This document shows, in pieces, positions 1 through 4,920 of a stretch of 10,919 nucleotides of DNA. Positions within the stretch are counted from its first letter, which is position 1. Each line of letters opens with the position of its first letter. Where the stretch lies: assembly GCA_905214995.1 (NCBI GenBank), contig CAJMOT010000078.1, forward strand, positions 1 to 10,919. Reading direction: 5' to 3'. A program made the translations under genes and the position numbers. The notes beneath the pieces are model-generated. The model did not search any database and was not told the DNA's origin. It was given only the letters and a program-made list of their open reading frames with translations. Origin of the DNA: an uncultured bacterium. Its GTDB lineage: Bacteria; Verrucomicrobiota; Verrucomicrobiia; Opitutales; Intestinicryptomonadaceae.

Positions 1-157
1 CTTGAAAAATACGAGCTCGCCGCCCGTCAGGGATATCCTGTCGGTCTGCGAGAGGAGAAACTTGCGCCGGCGATTTCGGGAAGAGGTTGCCTTCCCGATA
101 CCGTGAGGGCAGATGCGCCTGTTTCGCGGCGGCGCAGCCAATCTTTGAGGTTTGCAT
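1..157 (-). CDS. Weak partial ORF running off the left edge, possibly not a gene
   Basis: An ATG at 157-155 on the minus strand opens a frame that stays open for 52 codons to the window edge. It begins MQTSKIGCAAAKQAHLPS and is rich in basic residues and proline. I recognise no domain, signal peptide or membrane segment. AGGA directly abuts the ATG, too close to act as a normal ribosome binding site. The same DNA is also open in other frames on both strands, and it contains several hairpins. That argues for non-coding DNA or a spurious ORF. It would lie 71 bases downstream of the esterase gene on the same strand, so it could be a second gene of that unit, but there is no positive support. Confidence 0.15.
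   Translation of the reverse strand, partial: MQTSKIGCAAAKQAHLPSRYREGNLFPKSPAQVSPLADRQDIPDGRRARIFQ
16..136. other. Cluster of three hairpins in gene-free DNA
   Basis: Three stem-loops follow each other. The first pairs 16-20 with 48-52 (CTCGC/GCGAG), then CCG 24-26 with CGG 42-44 and CAGG 28-31 with CCTG 37-40. The second is a perfect 8-bp stem, TCGGGAAG at 76-83 with CTTCCCGA at 91-98, around a 7-base loop. The third pairs TGCGCC at 114-119 with GGCGCA at 131-136. A self-complementary octamer, CGCCGGCG, lies at 65-72. No T-run follows any stem on either strand, so they are not standard terminators. They could be a structured 3' or 5' untranslated region, a small RNA or a dispersed palindromic element. 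I recognise no known riboswitch consensus. Confidence 0.4.
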
Positions 158-187
158 TCCTATGAAGGAGCGTCCGCCTGCGTTTCT

Positions 188-219
188 GAGGCGCGGCCTT
201 TGCGACGGAAGCGCGCCTG
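188..219 (-). terminator. Hairpin just after the esterase gene, weak terminator candidate
   Basis: AGGCGCG at 189-195 is the reverse complement of CGCGCCT at 212-218, with a further short CTT/AAG pairing inside (198-200 with 209-211). On the minus strand the stem begins about 10 bases after the stop codon of the esterase gene. No T-run follows it, so it may stabilise the 3' end or assist factor-dependent termination rather than be an intrinsic terminator. Confidence 0.3.
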
Positions 220-228
220 CGCGACGCG

Positions 229-1089
229 CTATTGTCCGGCGCGCTTCTCTTTGGCTGCCTGCGAGAAAAATTTTGAAAAGAATAGCGCCTGATAGTCTAT
301 GGAGTTGTTCCAGTATTTTGCGTCATGCGCGCCGGGGCGCGTGATGTAGTCGTGCGGAATGTTGTTGTAGAGCAGCTTTTCGTGGAGTTTTTCGTTCACG
401 CGGTAGAAGAAGTCGGAGGTTCCGCAGTCGATTATTATTTGCAGGGGGCGGGCTTTGATTTTGTGCACTATGTTCATCACCGTGTGGGAATCCCATATGT
501 CTTCGTTGTCGGCGTATTCGCCGAGGCTGTGTGCCATGTGCCAGTTGTGCGGGAACGGGCGTATGTCCACGCCGCCGCTTATAGAGCCGCATGCGCCGAA
601 TACGTCGGAGCGGTTTATCCCGAGCCATAGCCCCCCGTGGCCGCCCATGCTAAGCCCCGTGATTGCGCGCCCCTCGCGCGAGGGAATCGTGCGGTATTTC
701 GAGTCTATGAGTTTGACCAGCTCCTCAGAAACGTAAGTCTGGTATTTGAGGTTCGGATTCTTTGGGCTGTCCCAGTACCAGGCGGTGGCTCCGTCGGGAC
801 AGACGATTATCATGTTGTGAAGGCTCGCAAGCTTTTGGAGGTCGGGCTTGATTTGCAGCCACGACGAGCAGTTGCCGCCGAATCCGTGCAGCAGGTACAA
901 CACCGGAAAGCGCGCGTCTTTGGAGCTTTCGTATGCGTCGGGCAGCACGACAAACGCGGGTATGCTCTTGTTCATCGCGGTGCTCGGGGCGTCTATTTTC
1001 TCCACTTTCGCGGCCGCCGCGAAAGCTGCGAAAGCGCATATTGCGCACGCGGCGGCGAGGATTTTTGCCGTAAGCCTAAAATTTTTCAT
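229..1089 (-). CDS. Secreted alpha/beta-hydrolase esterase (esterase D / CE1-like)
   Basis: This is a 286-residue serine esterase of the 'putative esterase' (PF00756-type) group, which includes CE1 acetylxylan and feruloyl esterases and esterase D. Residues 1-27 form a type I signal peptide: basic start, Ala-rich core, AAAA before Lys28. The mature enzyme therefore acts outside the cytoplasm. The oxyanion-hole motif HGFGG is at 68-72. The nucleophile is Ser147 in GLSMGG. By family position the other triad members are Asp226 (in CGTSD) and His255 (in GAHD). The fold is complete and of normal length. Methionines 10 and 45 bases further upstream in frame (1104 and 1134) are alternative starts. 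I chose 1089 because it gives a normal signal peptide, and because the best -10 candidate (1118-1123) would lie downstream of the 1134 start. The substrate cannot be told; an acylated polysaccharide or small acyl ester is likely. It is divergent from the antiporter gene. Confidence 0.88.
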   Translation of the reverse strand: MKNFRLTAKILAAACAICAFAAFAAAAKVEKIDAPSTAMNKSIPAFVVLPDAYESSKDARFPVLYLLHGFGGNCSSWLQIKPDLQKLASLHNMIIVCPDGATAWYWDSPKNPNLKYQTYVSEELVKLIDSKYRTIPSREGRAITGLSMGGHGGLWLGINRSDVFGACGSISGGVDIRPFPHNWHMAHSLGEYADNEDIWDSHTVMNIVHKIKARPLQIIIDCGTSDFFYRVNEKLHEKLLYNNIPHDYITRPGAHDAKYWNNSIDYQALFFSKFFSQAAKEKRAGQ

Positions 1090-1117
1090 AAAATTTGTGT
1101 ACATTCCGTTTTTTTGA

Positions 1118-1123
1118 ATTAGA
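1118..1123 (-). promoter_or_regulatory. Possible -10 box for the esterase gene
   Basis: On the minus strand TCTAAT (1123 down to 1118) matches TATAAT at five of six positions. It would place transcription start near 1111, about 20 bases before the chosen ATG at 1089. No good -35 box is found 16-18 bases upstream, where there is only an A/T run. The call rests on the -10 alone. Confidence 0.25.
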
Positions 1124-1186
1124 GTGTTTGGCAAAGAATTTTTTTATTCAAGACTTTTTGCCGCGGAAACGGCCGTTTTTATAGCG

Positions 1187-2683
1187 ATGGAACTCACGAC
1201 GGAAAATATTTTGATGATAGGGTCCGCTATGCTGATTTTCAGCATAATGATCGTCAAGGCGGGCTTCCGATTCGGGATTCCCTCGCTGCTCGTGTTTCTG
1301 GCCGCCGGCATGTTCATGGGCGTGGACGGGTTGGGAATATCTTTCAGCAACTATTCGACGGCGCAGTTCATCGGCATAATGTCGCTTTCGATAATCCTGT
1401 TTTCGGGCGGCGTGGACACGAGCTTTTCCGACATAAAGCCCGTCCTCCTGCCCGGGGTGGTTCTCGCCACGTTCGGGGTTATGCTTACGGCGGCCTTCAC
1501 GGGCGTATTCATATGGATTGTGGCTTCGTGGTTCGGGCTGAGCTTCACGCTTCCGCAATCCCTGCTGCTCGCCTCGGTGATGTCCTCAACCGATTCCGCG
1601 TCGGTATTTGCCCTTCTGCGTTCAAAGGGGCTCGCGCTCAAAGAGAATCTCCGCCCGTTGCTCGAGCTCGAGAGCGGAAGCAACGATCCCATGGCGTTTC
1701 TGCTCGCAATGGCGACCATCGCCTACATAAATGTCGGGGAGCTCTCCTACGAGGGAATCGCGAACTTCGGCATACAGATCGCAGTCGGCGTTCTGGTGGG
1801 CGTTGTGGCGGCAAAAATCATAGTGTGGGTCGTCAACCACATAAACCTTTCAAACCAGTCGCTGTACTCGGTGTTCATTTTCGCGTGCGTGCTGTTCGTC
1901 TATTCGGTCGCCGACGCGCTCAGGGGCAACGGGTATCTGGCGGTCTACTTGGCGGGATTGGTCGTCGGAAACAGCCGCATGATCCACCGGCGCAACATCA
2001 CGCGATTCTTCGAGGACTTCACATGGCTGTGGCAGATAGTGATGTTCCTCACGCTCGGGCTGCTCGTCAACCCCAAGGAGCTTCTGCCCGTGGCGGGAAT
2101 GGGGCTTGCGGTCGGGGCGTTTATGATAGTATTCGGCAGGCCGCTTAGCGTGATACTCTGCCTTGCGCCGTTCCGCAGGTTTTCCAGAAACGCGGTCAAC
2201 TACGTCTCGTGGGTGGGGTTGCGCGGGGCGGTGCCGATAGTGTTTGCAACATACCTTTTGACTTACGAGGTGGAGCAGGCGCAGACGATGTTCAACATAG
2301 TGTTTTTCATAACGATTCTCTCGCTCGTCGTCCAGGGAATGACGGTGCCGACCATGGCGCGCATTTTGGGCGTGGACGACAAGACGCCTCCGGACGCCAC
2401 GGCTTTCGGGGTGGAGCTGCCGGAAGAGATAAAGTCCGCCATGGCGGAAATAGAGGTGACGCCCGAAATTCTCGCGGGAGGGGATACGCTATCAAGCTTC
2501 AAGCTTCCGGAACACACGCTCGTGATGATGGTGCGGCGCGGCACGTCGTTTTTCATTCCCAAGGGCGGAACAAAGCTCGCGGCGGGCGACAAGCTGCTTG
2601 TCATAAGCGACAAGGACGAAGACTTGAAGTCGGCATTCGCCAAGATGGGCGTCACCCAGTACACTTGGGACAGGCGCGCGTAG
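1187..2683 (+). CDS. Potassium/proton antiporter, CvrA/NhaP2 type (CPA1 family)
   Basis: This 498-residue inner-membrane protein exchanges K+ (possibly also Na+) for H+, controlling cytoplasmic cation content and pH. Residues about 6-390 are a run of roughly a dozen hydrophobic helices. The signature STDSASVFALL is around Asp136. LELESGSNDPMAF spans 159-171 and contains Asp167, the paired Asn-Asp of CPA1 exchangers; the N-terminal helices resemble E. coli CvrA (NhaP2). Residues about 409-498 form a soluble RCK_C (TrkA_C-like) domain, probably a ligand-sensing regulator. From memory E. coli NhaP2 is about 578 residues; the shorter length here suggests the extra C-terminal domain is absent. A GTG at 1124 in the same frame would add 21 residues. 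I prefer the ATG at 1187, which begins METTENI-like sequence just before the first helix. No Shine-Dalgarno sequence precedes either. The gene stands alone, divergent from the esterase. Confidence 0.9.
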   Translation: MELTTENILMIGSAMLIFSIMIVKAGFRFGIPSLLVFLAAGMFMGVDGLGISFSNYSTAQFIGIMSLSIILFSGGVDTSFSDIKPVLLPGVVLATFGVMLTAAFTGVFIWIVASWFGLSFTLPQSLLLASVMSSTDSASVFALLRSKGLALKENLRPLLELESGSNDPMAFLLAMATIAYINVGELSYEGIANFGIQIAVGVLVGVVAAKIIVWVVNHINLSNQSLYSVFIFACVLFVYSVADALRGNGYLAVYLAGLVVGNSRMIHRRNITRFFEDFTWLWQIVMFLTLGLLVNPKELLPVAGMGLAVGAFMIVFGRPLSVILCLAPFRRFSRNAVNYVSWVGLRGAVPIVFATYLLTYEVEQAQTMFNIVFFITILSLVVQGMTVPTMARILGVDDKTPPDATAFGVELPEEIKSAMAEIEVTPEILAGGDTLSSFKLPEHTLVMMVRRGTSFFIPKGGTKLAAGDKLLVISDKDEDLKSAFAKMGVTQYTWDRRA

Positions 2684-2700
2684 CGGAAATTCCGGCGCGT

Positions 2701-2728
2701 CGGCGGCGCGGGATTGTTGCCGCCGTTT
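2701..2728 (+). terminator. Weak terminator-like hairpin after the antiporter gene
   Basis: CGGCGGC at 2701-2707 pairs perfectly with GCCGCCG at 2719-2725 around an 11-base loop and is followed only by TTT. It begins 18 bases after the antiporter stop codon. The short T-run makes intrinsic termination doubtful. Confidence 0.3.
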
Positions 2729-2759
2729 CCCGCGGCGTCTTTCGGGCGGTTTAACTATT

Positions 2760-2789
2760 TTGACCGATATTTGAATTGCAATGAATTAT
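2760..2789 (+). promoter_or_regulatory. Candidate promoter of the PIG-L/nagB operon
   Basis: TTGACC (2760-2765) matches the sigma-70 -35 consensus at five of six positions. AATTAT (2784-2789), 18 bases on, matches TATAAT at four of six. This is the only clear A+T-rich island between the antiporter and the PIG-L gene. Transcription would start near 2796, about 65 bases before the ATG at 2863, inside the palindrome at 2789-2807. The -10 is imperfect and lineage-specific consensus is unknown to me. Confidence 0.4.
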
Positions 2790-2807
2790 TCCCCAAATTT
2801 TGGGGAA
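2789..2807. promoter_or_regulatory. 19-base palindrome, operator candidate
   Basis: TTCCCCAAA at 2789-2797 and TTTGGGGAA at 2799-2807 are exact reverse complements around a single T at 2798. The site abuts the candidate -10 box and covers the predicted transcription start, the classic place for a repressor operator. The 1-base loop makes an RNA hairpin of the full stem impossible, although a shortened stem could form. The arms do not match an operator I know, such as NagC, DasR/YvoA or LacI sites. No regulator gene is in the window. Confidence 0.45.
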
Positions 2808-2862
2808 ACATTGGCAAAATGAATTGAATCATTTTGCCGTTTGCGCAAAAATACCCGCCGAA

Positions 2863-3783
2863 ATGAAAAACTACGGCGAATACGCAAAAAGGTTCGGCAG
2901 GCTTTTCAGGGAAGCCGCGCGGATTCCTTTCGGCGCGCGGGCGGCATCCGGCGCGGCTTTTGGAGACTCATTCGCTCCGGACTCCGAAACGTTTTGCAAG
3001 ACGTGCGACCCGAGGTTTTTGAAAATGCGCAAAAAGGCCCTGATTTTTGCCCCGCACCCCGACGACGAGGCCATGTCCGGAGGGCTCGCGCTGCGGCTAA
3101 TGCGCGAGTGCGGCTTTGGAGTGAAAGATATCGCCGTCACCCTCGGCTCCAACAGGGCGCGCAGGCCCGGGAGGCGCGCCGAGCTCAAAGAATGCTGCAA
3201 ACGCCTGTCGTGGGAGCTCGAAATCTGCTGCGGCGGCGACGGATTCGACGAAATAGTACCCTCCAAGCGCGGCTCCCGCGCGTGGAAATCCGCCGCGAAA
3301 GAAATCGCCGGAATAATCTCGCGCGAAAACCCCGCGGCCATTTTCGCCCCGCACAAAAACGACTGGAACAAGACCCATTGCGGGGTGTCGCTGCTCGTGG
3401 CGGACGCGCTCGAAATCCTCGGCCCTTCCTATCGCGGAATGCTGTTTGAAACCGAGTATTGGGGCGCGATGAAGTCCCCCAACCTCATGGCGGAAATTCC
3501 GTCCGACATACTCGCCGCGCAGATAGAGGCGACCTCATGCCACACAAAGGAAGTGGAGCGCAACCCCTACCACATCAGGATTCCGTCGTGGATGTCCGAC
3601 AACGTCCGCAGGGGCGGGGAGATCGTCGGGGGCCAGGGCGGAGCCGTTCCGGACTTTGACTTCGCCGTGCTTTTCAAGGCGAAAATCCGCTCGGCGCGCG
3701 GGTGGAAAAGCGCCTTCAAAAGCCGCTTTCTGCCCGCGTCGGAAAACGCCGCAGCCCTCTTTGCAAAACAGCCATGGAAATAA
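2863..3783 (+). CDS. PIG-L/LmbE-family N-deacetylase
   Basis: This 306-residue protein belongs to the zinc-dependent PIG-L (LmbE) deacetylases, which remove acetyl from N-acetylglucosamine-type sugars (GlcNAc-PI, GlcNAc-inositol, diacetylchitobiose). The first motif is APHPDDEAMSGG at 63-74. The second is APHKNDWNKTH at 162-172. By analogy with MshB, His65, Asp68 and His172 should bind zinc and Asp67 should be the base. The C-terminal half has FETEYWG and a long conserved-looking stretch around NPYHIRIPSWM and NVRRGGEIVGG, typical of a free-standing subgroup. The first 55 residues lie before the Rossmann-like strand. They resemble the N-terminal extension I recall from that subgroup, so I keep the ATG at 2863 over the internal Met55 (3025) and over a TTG at 2800 that would fall in the palindrome. 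There is no signal peptide, so it is cytoplasmic. The last 10 bases overlap nagB, giving translational coupling and a shared pathway. Confidence 0.88.
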   Translation: MKNYGEYAKRFGRLFREAARIPFGARAASGAAFGDSFAPDSETFCKTCDPRFLKMRKKALIFAPHPDDEAMSGGLALRLMRECGFGVKDIAVTLGSNRARRPGRRAELKECCKRLSWELEICCGGDGFDEIVPSKRGSRAWKSAAKEIAGIISRENPAAIFAPHKNDWNKTHCGVSLLVADALEILGPSYRGMLFETEYWGAMKSPNLMAEIPSDILAAQIEATSCHTKEVERNPYHIRIPSWMSDNVRRGGEIVGGQGGAVPDFDFAVLFKAKIRSARGWKSAFKSRFLPASENAAALFAKQPWK

Positions 3784-4544
3784 TAATATCCGAAAATCCC
3801 GCCGAGGCCTCCGCCAAGGCCGCGGAAGCCGTAAAGATGCAGATTCTCGCCAAGCGCTCGAGCGTGCTTGGGCTCGCGACGGGCGAAACGGCGCTGGGGC
3901 TCTATGGCAGGCTCGCGGAAATGTGCGGCAGGGGGGAGGTGTCGTTCAAAAAAGTTTCGACGTTCAATCTCGACGAATACGTGGGAATGCCCGCCTCCGA
4001 CCCGAATTCCTACCGCTCGTTCATGGAAAAACATCTATTTTCAAAAATAGACGTCGACCGTTCTAACACCCATATCCCCGACGGCTGCGCCGAAAATATC
4101 CGCGCCTATTGCGTCCAGTACGAAAACAAGATAAGGCTTTGCGGGGGAATAGATTTGCAGGTGTTGGGAATAGGCTCCGACGGGCACATCGGCTTCAACG
4201 AGCCGTCGTCGTCGCTGGGTTCCCGCACGCGCGTGAAAACCCTCACCGAAAAAACCCGCGCCGACAATTCCAGATTTTTCGGCGGCGACATTTCGAAAGT
4301 TCCAATGCACGCCGTGACAATGGGAATCGGCACGATACTCGATTCCCGAGAGATCCTGCTGCTGGCGTTCGGCGAAGGCAAAGCCGAAGCCGTCGCGCGA
4401 ATGGCGGAGGGGCCGATCACGGCAAACGTCCCCGCGAGCGCCTTGCAGCTCCACCCGAACGTCAAAGTTTTTCTCGACGAACCGGCGGCCTCCAAGCTGG
4501 AAAACAAAGCTTACTACAAATACGTGTACGCCAACAAGCCGTAG
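3774..4544 (+). CDS. nagB: Glucosamine-6-phosphate deaminase
   Basis: This 256-residue cytoplasmic enzyme converts glucosamine 6-phosphate and water to fructose 6-phosphate and ammonia, the step that moves amino sugars into glycolysis. The catalytic residues line up with E. coli NagB at a constant offset of 5. Asp67 in FNLDEYVG corresponds to Asp72. Asp136, His138 and Glu143 in GSDGHIGFNEP correspond to Asp141, His143 and Glu148. The phosphate-loop region GLATGETALGLY (33-44) has Ala where many NagBs have Pro. The C-terminal part keeps VTMGIGTIL, FGEGKAEAV and LQLHPNV. Length is normal. The ATG at 3774 overlaps the end of the PIG-L gene by 10 bases. An upstream in-frame ATG at 3702 would add 24 residues encoded inside the PIG-L gene and unlike any NagB N-terminus. 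No regulator or NagA is adjacent. Confidence 0.95.
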   Translation: MEIIISENPAEASAKAAEAVKMQILAKRSSVLGLATGETALGLYGRLAEMCGRGEVSFKKVSTFNLDEYVGMPASDPNSYRSFMEKHLFSKIDVDRSNTHIPDGCAENIRAYCVQYENKIRLCGGIDLQVLGIGSDGHIGFNEPSSSLGSRTRVKTLTEKTRADNSRFFGGDISKVPMHAVTMGIGTILDSREILLLAFGEGKAEAVARMAEGPITANVPASALQLHPNVKVFLDEPAASKLENKAYYKYVYANKP

Positions 4545-4643
4545 GCGGCGGATGGCGGCTGAAAGCGGCGGGCGAAGGCATTCCCGCAGGCGGAGTTTTA
4601 GCCTTGCGCGCCGTTAGTTAATGAGGGGAAAAAAGCTCCGATA

Positions 4644-4670
4644 AAAAATTGCGCGGCGCGAATTTTTATT
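4644..4670 (+). terminator. Probable terminator of the PIG-L/nagB operon
   Basis: AAAAATT (4644-4650) pairs with AATTTTT (4661-4667). The stem continues as GCG 4651-4653 with CGC 4657-4659, with one bulged G and a 3-base loop. The 3' side ends in a T-rich run, TTTTTATT. Runs of A and T on both flanks mean it could work in either direction. It lies 100 bases after the nagB stop codon. Confidence 0.5.
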
Positions 4671-4692
4671 GCGGCGCTTTGAAAAGCGAAAA

Positions 4693-4732
4693 GGCGGGGA
4701 GCGCAGGGACATTGTCCCGCAAGTTCCCCGCC
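4693..4732. other. Nested hairpin (structured RNA or palindromic element)
   Basis: The outer 8-bp stem is GGCGGGGA at 4693-4700 with TCCCCGCC at 4725-4732. The inner stem is GGGAC at 4706-4710 with GTCCC at 4714-4718 around the loop ATT, extended by two G-C pairs (4703-4704 with 4719-4720) past a bulged A. All stem pairs are Watson-Crick. No T-run follows on either strand, so this is not an intrinsic terminator. It could be a REP-like element, a small-RNA stem or part of the leader of the next gene. Confidence 0.45.
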
Positions 4733-4838
4733 GGATTCGGGGAAGCGATTCCATCGGAGGGGGGCCGGCCGGCTGAAAGCCGCTAATCTCCGTCCGTCAG
4801 ATAAATGAAACGCCGGCAGGCGGGCGCCCGGGCGGACT

Positions 4839-4866
4839 TTCCGGAGCGGGCGCGCCGGCTCCGGAA
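4839..4866. other. Hairpin upstream of the giant pilin-like gene
   Basis: TTCCGGAGC at 4839-4847 is an exact reverse complement of GCTCCGGAA at 4858-4866, with a 10-base G+C-rich loop containing the palindrome GGCGCGCC. It ends 54 bases before the ATG at 4921 and is followed on the plus strand by an A-run, not a T-run. A role in mRNA stability or regulation of the next gene is possible but unproven. Confidence 0.4.
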
Positions 4867-4920
4867 GCGGAAAAAATTTGCTTGCGTTCAGAAGCGGGCG
4901 GATTTAACTATTCAAGACAT

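Larger units (their letters stand above)
4545..4920. other. 376-base non-coding region with several hairpins
   Basis: No ORF here has coding character. The stretch holds a terminator-like hairpin near 4644-4670, a small CGCTT/AAGCG hairpin at 4675-4688, a nested hairpin at 4693-4732 and a G+C-rich hairpin at 4839-4866. A self-complementary decamer, CGGGCGCCCG, lies at 4821-4830. GGAGGGGGG near 4756-4764 looks like a ribosome binding site but has no usable start after it. The final 50 bases turn A+T-rich before the ATG at 4921. No riboswitch family is recognisable. A long, structured 5' leader for the giant gene, or a small RNA, are both possible. Confidence 0.5.

Noticed and set aside
87..344. 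An 85-codon plus-strand open frame crossing the esterase 3' end
   Set aside because: Arg/Ala/Cys-rich product without motifs. It overlaps the end of the esterase gene and the palindromic DNA at 76-136.
637..1122. A 161-codon plus-strand open frame opposite the esterase
   Set aside because: The minus-strand frame carries a full signal peptide and catalytic triad; the plus-strand product has no coherent features.
3702..3773. Upstream in-frame ATG for nagB
   Set aside because: It would add 24 residues encoded within the PIG-L gene that do not resemble a NagB N-terminus; the catalytic residue spacing fits the start at 3774.
4750..4800. Possible riboswitch or ribosome binding site around GGAGGGGGG
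   Set aside because: No known riboswitch core (B12, c-di-GMP, TPP, glycine) could be recognised, and no start codon with a sensible frame follows at the proper distance.
2750..4912. The decamer TTTAACTATT occurs at 2750-2759 and 4903-4912, both near the 5' side of a transcription unit
   Set aside because: Dozens of shared 10-mers are expected by chance in 11 kb, and its position relative to the start codon differs (about 104 versus 9 bases), so it is not treated as a promoter motif.
4882..4920. TTG start adding 13 residues to the giant protein
   Set aside because: The ATG at 4921 gives a normal short basic N-region before the hydrophobic helix; the TTG has no ribosome binding site and no added recognisable sequence.
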